Positions 24,837 to 33,249 of a DNA stretch of 33,532 bases are shown in pieces (within the stretch, counting starts at the first letter, position 1; the number at the start of each line of letters is the position of its first letter). The position numbers and the translations under genes are program-made. Source of the DNA: Paracoccaceae bacterium (GTDB lineage: Bacteria > Pseudomonadota > Alphaproteobacteria > Rhodobacterales > Rhodobacteraceae); NCBI GenBank assembly GCA_029938175.1, contig JAPYON010000015.1, positions 1-33,532 on the forward strand, read 5' to 3'. The notes under the pieces were generated by a model that did not search any database, was not told where the DNA came from, and saw only the letters and a list, made by a program, of their open reading frames with translations.

Positions 24837-25488
24837 ACACGCGGAAGAACGCCTCGGCTTCGGCGTTGTAATATTCAAGCCCACCATCGCGAATATCGTT
24901 CCATATTCCATGCAGTGATAAACTGTCGTTTGCGACAGCTTCCTTGATAAACGGGAAGGTCATCAGATTTTCGAGGCTGACTAGCACGCCTTGCTTTTCA
25001 AGAGCGGTCTGGCGTTCTTCGTCGGTTACTTCTAGGTCTTTAACGCGTTCGTAGCCTGGGCGTAGGATGTCCATCCAGCGGCCGATAAAGCTGGAGGACT
25101 TCTCTAAATCTGGGGCCTTGCCGCTACACATTTCAAGGCAACCTGCGACGCCTCCGCAATCCGAGTGACCGACGACTATCAGATTGGAAACGTGCAGGTA
25201 TTTGACGGCGTATTCGATGGCAGCAGAGGTTCCGTGGAAATCTTCGGACGGCGTGTAAACGGGCACGAGATTGGCGATATTGCGGTGGATGAAAAACTCG
25301 CCAGTCTTGGCGCCGAAGATCTCGGTTACGTGTACGCGGCTGTCACAGCATGAAATGATCATGGCGCGGGGGCGTTGGCCCTCGTCCGCGAGGCGCGCAT
25401 ACCAAGCTTTGTTTTCCTGAAACTGCGTTGCCCGCCAACCCGCATAGCGTTTGGCCAAATAGGACGGCAGTGGTTTTGCATGTTTCAT
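24835..25488 (-). CDS. Beta-class carbonic anhydrase
   Basis: This enzyme interconverts CO2 and bicarbonate in the cytoplasm, supplying bicarbonate for acetyl-CoA carboxylase and other carboxylases. From the chosen start it has 217 residues. The zinc ligands are visible: C47 and D49 in ISCCDSRVH, and H108 and C111 in GHSDCGGVAGC. HRNIANLV and the EYAVKYLHVSNLIVVGHSDCGG stretch are typical. ATG 25488 (MKHAKPLPSYLAKRYAGW) has AAGGAG directly upstream, while the ORF-track start at 25614 adds a non-family lysine-rich segment and would overlap the neighbouring gene's start. It is divergent from a small unknown gene. Confidence 0.94.
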   Translation of the reverse strand: MKHAKPLPSYLAKRYAGWRATQFQENKAWYARLADEGQRPRAMIISCCDSRVHVTEIFGAKTGEFFIHRNIANLVPVYTPSEDFHGTSAAIEYAVKYLHVSNLIVVGHSDCGGVAGCLEMCSGKAPDLEKSSSFIGRWMDILRPGYERVKDLEVTDEERQTALEKQGVLVSLENLMTFPFIKEAVANDSLSLHGIWNDIRDGGLEYYNAEAEAFFRV

Positions 25489-25612
25489 AGGCGGCTCCTT
25501 TCCTCCCTTTTGCGGGTTTTTTAAGGGGCTTTCAAGGACTGGATGCTTGATAACACTTTTTTTAGACTTAGCCGCTAATGTGGTCGACGCGAGACTAGAG
25601 GGGAAAGAAGTC

Positions 25613-25990
25613 ATGGGACAAATTCACCATATTTGCAGGGCGTACGCCGTGGGTGCGGGCATGGACCACGAGGTTATCCGGAATCTCAAAAAATCAGTAG
25701 GAATGGCGAAATATGAAGAGATAGCAGAGCGAGCGGCGTTTCAATTGGCGGATCGGCTTGGGCGGCTGGATCGGGCGTTGCCGGAGGCGGACTTAACAAT
25801 GTGTTACCGCCATGCGCTGCATATTTGCGGGGTCGCTAGCCAGATCTGGCTGGTTGAGGTAAGCAAGGTTGCCGCAGGCGTAATGCGCTGTGCCCGGGCT
25901 GAAAATAATCTCGCGTTGGTGGCAGTGATCGGGCGGCTGAACCCTGTGGCGGAGGCGCCGTTGTTTTCGGTATTTGACCTCGAAGAATAA
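25613..25990 (+). CDS. Small conserved-looking helical protein, function unknown
   Basis: I do not recognise this 125-residue protein. ATG 25613 is preceded by GAGGGG, so the ORF-track start at 25547 is unnecessary. There is no signal peptide or membrane segment, so it is probably cytoplasmic. It is almost entirely predicted helix by eye, with a His- and Cys-containing middle (MCYRHALHICGVASQIWLVEVSKVAAGVMRCARAENN) that could be an antiparallel helical bundle. A resemblance to a histidine-phosphotransfer bundle crossed my mind but no catalytic motif supports it. It lies between divergent carbonic anhydrase and the aminopeptidase gene, 63 bp before the latter, in the same direction. Confidence 0.7.
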   Translation: MGQIHHICRAYAVGAGMDHEVIRNLKKSVGMAKYEEIAERAAFQLADRLGRLDRALPEADLTMCYRHALHICGVASQIWLVEVSKVAAGVMRCARAENNLALVAVIGRLNPVAEAPLFSVFDLEE

Positions 25991-26053
25991 CAGGCCTTGC
26001 GGTTCCGCTGCTGACGGCTAGTTTACGGGGGACTTATTTTGGAGATACCCTCG

Positions 26054-27430
26054 ATGGCTGATTGCTTTGTTAAGAATTCCAGTGCTGCGATAGATGTTTA
26101 TGCTGTGGCCAAGGGCGGGGAGTATCCCGTCCGGTTGACCTCGGCGCAGCTCGGTTGGTTGGAGGCAACCGGATTTTCGGGTGGCTTGGGCGAAGTGGCG
26201 TTGTTGCCGGACGACGGCAAGATCGCGGCGGTGTTGGTTGGATGGGGCACAGAGGATGCGCGGGCACGTGGACGGTTCCATCTTGCGGCTGCGGTGGCGA
26301 AGTTGCCAGCGGGAGATTACCGGATCGCGTCTGGAATTCCAAAAGATGAGATGGAAACCGAGGCGTTGGGCTGGTTGTTGTCGAACTACCGTTTCTCGAA
26401 ATATAGGGATGCGGGGGCGGTTAAGGCGCGGCTGATTACGCCAGACGATGTTGACGCACGGCGCATAGAGGTGTTGGCCGAGGGTGACGCCTTGGCGCGG
26501 GATTTGATAAACACGCCAGCGTCGGACATGGGGCCGGAGGCGTTGGAGGCGGCGTTTCGCGATTTGGGCAAGCAGCACGGTGCCGAAGTTTTCGTGACCA
26601 CGGGCGATGCGTTGTTGGAGCAGAATTTTCCGATGATCCACGCGGTTGGGCGGGCGTCTGATCAGGCCCCTAGGTTGCTGGATATGCGTTGGGGAGATGC
26701 AGACGCGAAGACAGTGACGCTTGTGGGCAAAGGGGTTTGCTTTGATACGGGTGGGTTGAACATCAAGCCCGGCGCCTCGATGGGGTTGATGAAAAAGGAT
26801 ATGGGCGGCAGTGCCAATGTGATGGGGCTTGCGCATATGATCATGTCGCTTGGGCTGAATGTAAGATTGCGGGTGCTGGTTCCAGTGGTTGAAAACTCGA
26901 TTTCTGCGGGGGCTTTCAGGCCGCAGGATATCCTGACCAGCCGTAAAGGTTTGACGGTCGAGGTGAATAATACTGACGCCGAAGGGCGCTTGGTATTGGC
27001 CGACGCGCTGGCTTTGGCGGATGAGGAAACGCCGGAATTACTGTTTTGTTTGGCGACCCTGACAGGCGCTGCGCGGGTGGCGTTAGGGCCGGATCTGCCC
27101 CCGTTTTTTACTGATGGTGATGATCTGGCCGCCGAAATCTCCGAAGCGGCTGGCCGTGTGGCCGATCCGTTGTGGAGGCTACCGTTCTGGCAACCGTATG
27201 AGGAAAATATCGAACCGGGAATTGCCGATCTGGATAACGCGCCTTCAGGCGGCATGGCGGGGGCGATCACTGCGGCATTATTTTTGCGCCGTTTTGTTGA
27301 AAACACCAACAATTTTGTGCATCTGGATATTTATGGTTGGGTGCCCGCAGCCAAGCCTGCGCGCTCTAAGGGTGGGGCGTGTCAGTCGGTTCGGGCGTTG
27401 TTGTCCGTTATAGAAAATCGGGTTGGCTGA
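26054..27430 (+). CDS. Leucyl aminopeptidase family protein (peptidase M17)
   Basis: This is a cytoplasmic hexameric two-metal aminopeptidase that removes N-terminal residues from peptides. It has 458 residues from ATG 26054, slightly shorter than E. coli PepA (503), as in the small alphaproteobacterial M17 proteins. The catalytic domain holds VGKGVCFDTGGLNIKPGASMGLMKKDMGGSA, with the metal-binding lysine and aspartates, and NNTDAEGRLVLADAL, the M17 signature. RSKGGACQSVRALL is the C-terminal end. The N-terminal third is divergent, as usual. Its stop overlaps the NlpC/P60 start (TGATG), which suggests coupled translation and joint processing of peptides, perhaps from cell-wall turnover (inference). 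Confidence 0.93.
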   Translation: MADCFVKNSSAAIDVYAVAKGGEYPVRLTSAQLGWLEATGFSGGLGEVALLPDDGKIAAVLVGWGTEDARARGRFHLAAAVAKLPAGDYRIASGIPKDEMETEALGWLLSNYRFSKYRDAGAVKARLITPDDVDARRIEVLAEGDALARDLINTPASDMGPEALEAAFRDLGKQHGAEVFVTTGDALLEQNFPMIHAVGRASDQAPRLLDMRWGDADAKTVTLVGKGVCFDTGGLNIKPGASMGLMKKDMGGSANVMGLAHMIMSLGLNVRLRVLVPVVENSISAGAFRPQDILTSRKGLTVEVNNTDAEGRLVLADALALADEETPELLFCLATLTGAARVALGPDLPPFFTDGDDLAAEISEAAGRVADPLWRLPFWQPYEENIEPGIADLDNAPSGGMAGAITAALFLRRFVENTNNFVHLDIYGWVPAAKPARSKGGACQSVRALLSVIENRVG

Positions 27431-28248
27431 TGGATAAACGCCGCACTCCGGTTAGACATGATCTGGCCGCTGAACATTTGCGCGGACAGGTAGATGTGGA
27501 GAGTTTTGTCGAGGGGAAGCCCATGATGGTAGGGGTTTCGTTGTTGAATCTATCAATAAATGCGAATCCGGCGACGGCGATGGCAACACAGCTTTTGTTC
27601 GGCGAAGGTTTCACAGTTTACGACGAGATTTCCGATATGGGGCTATCTTGGGGGCAGTCGGATGTGGATGGATACGTGGGCTATGTGGCGTCGGCGGGAC
27701 TGGTCTGTCCGGCTGATGGCGAGGCGGTTAAGGTCACGGTGATGTCGGCGTTGATCTACGCTAAGCCGGACTATAAATCGCAGCCGATCGGATCATATTC
27801 ACTGGGTTGCCGTGTTGTGGTCGAGCGCGAGGAAAACAGGTATGCGCAGCTGGGCGACGGAATGTTTACGGCTGTGGTTAATCTGGCCCCGATTGTCGGG
27901 GATTTCGTTGATGTTGCCGAAAAATTCATCGGTACACCCTATTTGTGGGGCGGGCGTAGCGCGTTCGGGTTAGATTGTTCGGGATTGGTGCAGATTGCGT
28001 TGCAGGCTGTGGGCGTGGATGCGCCACGGGATTCTGACTTGCAGCAGGAAGAACTAGGCGAGGCGGTCAATGACACGTTAACGCGCGGCGATCTGGTGTT
28101 TTGGGGCGGGCACGTGGGGATTATGCTGGACAGCGAGAATGTGTTGCACGCCAACGTGCATCATATGGCCGTTGTGTCCGAGCCATTGGCAGATGTGGTT
28201 GTACGGATAGGCGAGGCTGTCGAAAGGCGCAGGTTAACGACGGATTAG
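27430..28248 (+). CDS. NlpC/P60 family cysteine peptidase with N-terminal SH3-like domains
   Basis: This is a probable peptidoglycan peptide hydrolase cutting between D-Glu and the diamino acid. From ATG 27430 it has 272 residues. Residues about 35-155 look like two SH3-like segments (FGEGFTVYDEISDMGLSWGQ.DGYVGYV, and SALIYAKPDYKSQPIGSYSLGCRV). The papain-like domain follows with C183 in RSAFGLDCSGLVQ, H228 in GGHVGIML and H240 in VLHANVHH as the Cys-His-His triad. No signal peptide is visible, so it is either cytoplasmic (murein peptide recycling) or exported by another route. Overlap with the M17 peptidase gene supports a peptide-recycling role, which is inference. The stop overlaps folC on the other strand by 4 bp. 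Confidence 0.93.
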   Translation: MDKRRTPVRHDLAAEHLRGQVDVESFVEGKPMMVGVSLLNLSINANPATAMATQLLFGEGFTVYDEISDMGLSWGQSDVDGYVGYVASAGLVCPADGEAVKVTVMSALIYAKPDYKSQPIGSYSLGCRVVVEREENRYAQLGDGMFTAVVNLAPIVGDFVDVAEKFIGTPYLWGGRSAFGLDCSGLVQIALQAVGVDAPRDSDLQQEELGEAVNDTLTRGDLVFWGGHVGIMLDSENVLHANVHHMAVVSEPLADVVVRIGEAVERRRLTTD

Positions 28249-29513
28249 CCGTGTTCCTGAAGGACGCGGCCTGCGAGGTAAAGCGAGCCACAAATCATGA
28301 TGCGGGCGTTTGGTTCGACTGATACGATGGTGGATATTGCTTCGGATATTGAGGTGGACTCGCGGGCGTCCATACCCACGGATTGCGCAGAAGCAACGGT
28401 TTCAGCCGCCGACAAAGTCGCTGCTTCGCCTTCAATCGATACGCCGTACAAGCCTTGAGAGACACTGGCCAAGGGTCGCAAATACCCCGAAATATCTTTG
28501 GTATTCAGCATCCCGCAAACCAGATATGTCGGGCGTTCTGGCAGTCGGCCTAAGGCTTCAACCAAGGCGTGACCAGCGGCGGGATTGTGCCCGCCATCAA
28601 GCCAAACTTCGGCCCGTCCTGCGGTTTCGATCAGCGGTCCATGACGCAGGCGTTGCAGGCGGGCGGGCCATTCGGCCTTGGTGATTGCGGCCTCGATGGC
28701 GGGCTCCGGTTTACCCACAGCGCGTAATGCGGCAATTGCTGCGCCAGCATTCTGGACCTGATGTGCGCCAACAAGGTTCGGCATTGGCAGGTCCAGTAGG
28801 CCGTTTTCGTCTTGGTAAACCAGCCGCCCGTTTTCCTCCCAGACTTGCCAGTGCTGTCCGTGAACCAGCAGCGCTGCACCTACTTTGGCGGCTATGCCTT
28901 CGATAACCTCAAGGGCCGCGTCTTCTTGTGGGCCGACGACGCAATAGACGCCGCGTTTCAGGATGCCGGCCTTTTCGGCGGCGATTTCCTCGATGGTTTC
29001 ACCAAGATATTGTTGGTGGTCGATACTGATTGGCGTGATAACGCATAGGCGCGGAACGTTGATTACGTTGGTGGCGTCAAGTCGACCGCCAAGGCCGGTT
29101 TCCAGCAATAAGTATTCCGCATCGGAACGCGCGAAGGACAGCATTGCGGCGCAGGTAGTGATCTCGAAATAGGTGATGGTAATGCCGCCGTTAACATCGA
29201 CGCATTCATCCAGAATTTCGGTCAGGTAATCTTCTGAAATTAATTCGCCAACCAGCCTGATACGTTCGTGGAAGCGTGCCAGATGCGGTGATGTGTAAGC
29301 ATGAACACGGTCGCCATCCGCCTCGAGCCCTGCGCGGATCATCGCTTGGGTCGAGCCTTTGCCGTTGGTTCCCGCAAGGTGGATTACAGGCGGAAGGCGT
29401 TTTTCAGGGTTTCCCAGCGCGCCCAGAAGGCGCGTCATGCGATCCAGTGTCAGGTCAATAATTTTGGGGTGGAGCGACATCATCCGCTCCAGAATAATAT
29501 CGCTGTTACTCAT
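28245..29513 (-). CDS. folC: Bifunctional folylpolyglutamate synthase/dihydrofolate synthase
   Basis: FolC adds glutamate to dihydropteroate and to folates, using ATP, in the cytoplasm. It has 422 residues, as for E. coli FolC. The N-terminal Mur-ligase-like P-loop is HLAGTNGKGSTQAMI, followed by SPHLARFHERIRLVGELISE, the FolC dihydropteroate/folate loop. LLLETGLGGRLDATN is the catalytic segment and SIDHQQYLGETIEEIAAEKAGILK the conserved Mg/ATP region. AEVWLDGGHNPAAG marks the C-terminal domain. The start overlaps the accD stop by ATGA; this accD-folC order is conserved in many proteobacteria. Confidence 0.95.
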   Translation of the reverse strand: MSNSDIILERMMSLHPKIIDLTLDRMTRLLGALGNPEKRLPPVIHLAGTNGKGSTQAMIRAGLEADGDRVHAYTSPHLARFHERIRLVGELISEDYLTEILDECVDVNGGITITYFEITTCAAMLSFARSDAEYLLLETGLGGRLDATNVINVPRLCVITPISIDHQQYLGETIEEIAAEKAGILKRGVYCVVGPQEDAALEVIEGIAAKVGAALLVHGQHWQVWEENGRLVYQDENGLLDLPMPNLVGAHQVQNAGAAIAALRAVGKPEPAIEAAITKAEWPARLQRLRHGPLIETAGRAEVWLDGGHNPAAGHALVEALGRLPERPTYLVCGMLNTKDISGYLRPLASVSQGLYGVSIEGEAATLSAAETVASAQSVGMDARESTSISEAISTIVSVEPNARIMICGSLYLAGRVLQEHG

Positions 29514-30418
29514 TTTTCAGCGTCGGCGCTGGTCTTTTCCGGCTTGGGGAGATCGCCGTGCACGCGCGGCGTTTTCTTGGTCAACATCCGCAGAATAGTG
29601 ATCAACTCGTCGCGCATATTCTTGCGGTGGATAACGCGGTCAAGGACGCCGTGGTCCAGCAGGTATTCGGACCGCTGAAAGCCTTCGGGCAGTTTTTCGC
29701 GGATGGTTTGCTCAATAACACGCGGTCCGGCAAAGCAGATAAGCGCGTTAGGCTCGGCGATATGCACATCACCCAGCATTGCATAGGAGGCGGTAACGCC
29801 GCCTGTAGTCGGGTGGGTTAGTACGACGATATACGGCAGGCCTGCCTCTTTCAGCATTTGAACGGCGACGGTCGTGCGGGGCATCTGCATCAGGGATAAA
29901 ATCCCCTCTTGCATGCGCGCGCCGCCCGCGGCTGCGAACAACACCAGTGGAACCTTCAGTTTTACCGCGCGCTCGGCTGCGGCTATAATGGCATTGCCGA
30001 CATACATGCCCATGGAACCACCCATGAACGAGAAATCCTGACCTGCGCAAACGACCTTCATGCGCCCCATGTCACCTTCGGCGACAAGCATCGCGTCTTT
30101 CTCACTGGTTTTTTTACGGGCATCGCGCATCCGATCAGGGTACTTTTTCTGATCTTTGAAGTGCAGCGGATCGGCCAAAGGCTCGGGTACGTCCACCTCG
30201 ACGAACAGGCCATCGTCAAAGATGGTTGCAAAACGCGCGCGGGGTGTGATGTGCATGTGGTGACCGCAAGACTGGCAGGTGTTCAGCGCTTCGGTCAGTT
30301 CGCGATGAAATAACATGGTTCCGCACTCGGGACATTTGGTCCACAGATTATCCGGCGTCTCGCGACGGGAAAAAATCGAATTAATTTTTGGACGAACGTA
30401 GTTTGAAATCCAGTTCAT
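29510..30418 (-). CDS. accD: Acetyl-CoA carboxylase carboxyltransferase subunit beta
   Basis: AccD is the beta half of the carboxyltransferase that makes malonyl-CoA, the committed step of fatty acid synthesis. It has 302 residues (E. coli 304). The N-terminal four-cysteine zinc ribbon is intact: C29, C32, C48 and C51 in CPECGTMLF...CQSCGHHM. The crotonase fold follows with FSFMGGSMGMYVGNAI, FAAAGGARMQEGILSLMQM and THPTTGGVTASYAMLGDVHIAEPNALICFAGPRVIEQTI, all family motifs. A short charged C-terminal tail ends in EKTSADAEK. The start is ATG with a purine-rich run upstream. It is co-transcribed with folC. AccA is not in the window. Confidence 0.96.
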   Translation of the reverse strand: MNWISNYVRPKINSIFSRRETPDNLWTKCPECGTMLFHRELTEALNTCQSCGHHMHITPRARFATIFDDGLFVEVDVPEPLADPLHFKDQKKYPDRMRDARKKTSEKDAMLVAEGDMGRMKVVCAGQDFSFMGGSMGMYVGNAIIAAAERAVKLKVPLVLFAAAGGARMQEGILSLMQMPRTTVAVQMLKEAGLPYIVVLTHPTTGGVTASYAMLGDVHIAEPNALICFAGPRVIEQTIREKLPEGFQRSEYLLDHGVLDRVIHRKNMRDELITILRMLTKKTPRVHGDLPKPEKTSADAEK

Positions 30419-30482
30419 GTGCCGTTTGGCCCTTTTTGCTGCTTTTTAGTCTAATTAATCCGGCATCGAGGGGATTGCAATG

Positions 30483-31394
30483 TCAGAGCCGTCGCCTGCG
30501 CATGATTAGCATGAAAATAATGTAGCCCGTCAGCGTCGCGGCCAACGAGATTATCATCGTGTTGCTCAAGTGGTCACTTTTCAGATCGACGTTGTGGAGA
30601 TAGAGGCTTACGCCGCTAAGTTGACCTGGCGAATTCAGCAGCAGTATCACTACAAGATTATTGGCAAAATGCAGCCCCATGGCCGGAGAAAGCGAGCCGA
30701 AACGGGCGGTTACGTCGGCCAGAACAAGACCTGTTAGCGTAGTGATGGCCACGACGAACACAGCGTTGCCGCCAAATAGTGCCGGATTAAAATGGCCAAG
30801 GCCGAAGATAAATGACGGCAGAAACCACCAGATCCAACGACTTTTGAAGCGTGCAGCAAGCTGCTGCTGCAAATACCCGCGAAACACCAGTTCTTCGGCC
30901 GTGGTTTGCAAAAACAGGATCACGAGCGCCGGAGCTAGCCACGTTAACCATTTTATTAGTGACATTTGCTGGATTAGGTCGGCGGTCAGGAAGGTTGTAA
31001 TGGCGTCGCCAATACCAAGTATCAGGATGATAGCCGCCCCCGCTTTCCAGAGCTTCCAGTTGATGCGTCCGGATGGCCCTAGCAACGTGCGAAGTGGCCG
31101 TTTGTGCAAGAATCGCAGAACCAGCCATAAAGCGGGGGTCAGGGCTGCTATCATGGCTAATGCACCGAAAGTGGCAAAGATCGTCCGACCGCCCTGTATC
31201 TGGCGCATTAGGTCTTCGCCTAAACCCGGTTCGATGTCTTCTCCGATGAACGCGGTGCCCAACCCAAAAACCAGTGTGGTTAGCAGGAAGATCGCCAAGA
31301 TAAGCACCATGCCTAAAATTGTGCGCCATATCTCGGAACGGAGTTGAGCAGGGGCGATGAACCGCTGAAATGCAGGGGAAAGATGGGGGAGCAT
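30483..31394 (-). CDS. CPBP family intramembrane glutamic endopeptidase
   Basis: This is a multi-pass inner-membrane protease-like protein of the CPBP/Abi (CAAX) group. From ATG 31394 (AGGA 6 bases upstream) it has 303 residues with about eight hydrophobic segments. The three conserved motifs are present: EExxxR in AEELVFRGYL (E167, E168, R172), the FxxxH histidine in FIFGLGHF (H201) and HxxxN in LHFANN (H242, N246). The ORF-track start at 31445 adds 17 residues with no family support. Substrate unknown; members elsewhere serve in protein maturation or bacteriocin self-protection. It is divergent from ilvD and lies 64 bp upstream of accD, with no clear terminator between them. Confidence 0.9.
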   Translation of the reverse strand: MLPHLSPAFQRFIAPAQLRSEIWRTILGMVLILAIFLLTTLVFGLGTAFIGEDIEPGLGEDLMRQIQGGRTIFATFGALAMIAALTPALWLVLRFLHKRPLRTLLGPSGRINWKLWKAGAAIILILGIGDAITTFLTADLIQQMSLIKWLTWLAPALVILFLQTTAEELVFRGYLQQQLAARFKSRWIWWFLPSFIFGLGHFNPALFGGNAVFVVAITTLTGLVLADVTARFGSLSPAMGLHFANNLVVILLLNSPGQLSGVSLYLHNVDLKSDHLSNTMIISLAATLTGYIIFMLIMRRRRL

Positions 31395-31448
31395 GGGCAA
31401 TCCTGTAAAAGGACCAAGGGTAACGGGCGAAAAACCGCGTTGCAATGC

Positions 31449-31477
31449 TTGAGATTCCCTGTGGCAATCCCTATTGC
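31449..31477 (+). promoter_or_regulatory. Candidate sigma70 promoter for ilvD
   Basis: TTGAGA (31449-31454) and TATTGC (31472-31477) are separated by 17 bp, about 40 bp before the ilvD ATG in the 121-bp gap divergent from the CPBP gene. Both boxes are imperfect. No leucine-rich leader peptide or attenuator hairpin was seen. Confidence 0.35.
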
Positions 31478-31515
31478 TGGTTCTAACAGAATTTTTCCAA
31501 CAGGAGCTGCCTAAA

Positions 31516-33249
31516 ATGTCTCTCGGTCCAATCGATAAGTCCAGACTTCCCAGCCGTCACGTAACCGAAGGGCCAGAGCGCGCGCCGCATCGTTCGTATC
31601 TGTATGCGATGGGTTTGACGGAAAAAGAAATCCACCAGCCGTTGGTCGGTGTGGCGACATGCTGGAACGAGGCGGCACCTTGTAACATCGCGCTGAACCG
31701 TCAGGCACAGTCGGTCAAAGCGGGCGTTAAAGTTGCAAACGGCACGCCGCGTGAATTCACGACGATTACAGTGACAGACGGGATTGCGATGGGTCACGAG
31801 GGGATGCGGTCATCCTTGGTTAGCCGTGAGGCGATTGCGGATACGGTTGAATTGACCATGCGCGGGCATTGTTATGACGCGCTTGTTGGTTTGGCGGGTT
31901 GTGACAAGTCTCTGCCCGGTATGATGATGGCGATGATACGTTTGAATGTACCGTCGGTGTTCTTGTACGGGGGGTCGATCCTGCCGGGTCGTTTTGAAGG
32001 TCGAGATGTAACAGTTCAGGACGTGTTCGAGGCTGTGGGACAGCATCAGGCGGGCAACATGTCGACCGAGGATCTGATGCGTTTGGAAGCGGTCGCTTGT
32101 CCGTCGGCGGGTGCTTGTGGTGGGCAGTTTACTGCGAACACTATGGCGTCGGTTTCCGAGGCGATCGGTTTGGCATTGTTCCAGTCCGCTGGCGCGCCAG
32201 CCCCCTATGAAAGTCGTGACGCTTTTGGTGAGGCCTCTGGCGAGGCGGTGATGAACCTGCTACGCCTTAACATTCGCCCTCGTGATATCGTTACGCGCAA
32301 GGCACTTGAAAATGCGGCACGGATTGTGGCGTGTACAGGTGGTTCGACCAACGCAGGGCTGCATTTGCCAGCGATCGCACATGAGGCGGGCATTGATTTT
32401 GATCTTGAAGATGTTTGTGACATCTTCCGCGACACTCCGTACTTTGTCGACCTTAAACCGGGTGGTCAGTATGTAGCCAAGGACTTGTTCGAGGCTGGCG
32501 GCATTCCGATTGTCATGCGCGAGCTGGGCAGAGCGGGCCTGTTGCACGAAGAATGTATAACCGTCTCGGGCCGCACCATTGGTGAAGAAGTCGACCGCGT
32601 TGCCGGCGAGGCGGATGGTAAGGTTATCTATCCGGTTGAAACGCCGATTTCTAAAACTGGAGGTGTTGTTGGCCTGAAGGGCAACCTTGCCCCAGACGGT
32701 GCGATTGTGAAAATCGCTGGTATGACTGAAGAAGAGACAGTTTTCACTGGCCCTGCTCACGTTTTTGAATGCGAGGAAGATGCGTTCGAGGCCGTGCAGA
32801 ACCGCACTTATAAAGAGGGCGAAGTTTTGGTTATCCGCAATGAGGGTCCTTCCGGCGGTCCCGGTATGCGTGAAATGCTGGCAACGACTGCGGCCCTGTC
32901 CGGTCAAGGGATGGGCAAGAAAGTTGCGCTGATTACGGACGGGCGTTTCTCGGGCGCGACGCGCGGGTTCTGCGTGGGTCACGTTGGACCAGAGGCGGCG
33001 CATTGCGGACCAATTGCGCTGGTTAACAACGGCGATATGATCACGCTGGATGCACACAAAGGCGAGATTTCGATTGATGTTTCCGACGAGGAAATGACCA
33101 AGCGCAAAACAGAATGGAAAGGTCCGCATGATACGATCTATTCCTCCGGCGCGCTCTGGAAATATGCCCAGCAGGTTGGTGCAACCAGCAAGGGCGCAGT
33201 TACGCATCCGGGCGGAAAGATGGAAAAGCACGTATATGCGGATCTCTGA
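31516..33249 (+). CDS. ilvD: Dihydroxy-acid dehydratase
   Basis: IlvD dehydrates 2,3-dihydroxy-isovalerate and -3-methylvalerate in valine, leucine and isoleucine synthesis. It has 577 residues. The [2Fe-2S]-type cysteines are visible at C56 (EAAPCNIAL), C129 ([12 protein letters not shown]) and C201 ([16 protein letters not shown]), with K131 as the likely carbamylated, Mg-binding lysine. [14 protein letters not shown] and [21 protein letters not shown] are C-terminal signatures. The 577-residue length fits the [2Fe-2S] subgroup rather than the 616-residue E. coli [4Fe-4S] type. ATG 31516 follows CAGGAG; the ORF-track TTG 31474 start is upstream of the ribosome binding site. The end overlaps a lipoprotein gene by 14 bp. 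The 395-residue minus ORF across it is a shadow. Confidence 0.96.
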   Translation: MSLGPIDKSRLPSRHVTEGPERAPHRSYLYAMGLTEKEIHQPLVGVATCWNEAAPCNIALNRQAQSVKAGVKVANGTPREFTTITVTDGIAMGHEGMRSSLVSREAIADTVELTMRGHCYDALVGLAGCDKSLPGMMMAMIRLNVPSVFLYGGSILPGRFEGRDVTVQDVFEAVGQHQAGNMSTEDLMRLEAVACPSAGACGGQFTANTMASVSEAIGLALFQSAGAPAPYESRDAFGEASGEAVMNLLRLNIRPRDIVTRKALENAARIVACTGGSTNAGLHLPAIAHEAGIDFDLEDVCDIFRDTPYFVDLKPGGQYVAKDLFEAGGIPIVMRELGRAGLLHEECITVSGRTIGEEVDRVAGEADGKVIYPVETPISKTGGVVGLKGNLAPDGAIVKIAGMTEEETVFTGPAHVFECEEDAFEAVQNRTYKEGEVLVIRNEGPSGGPGMREMLATTAALSGQGMGKKVALITDGRFSGATRGFCVGHVGPEAAHCGPIALVNNGDMITLDAHKGEISIDVSDEEMTKRKTEWKGPHDTIYSSGALWKYAQQVGATSKGAVTHPGGKMEKHVYADL

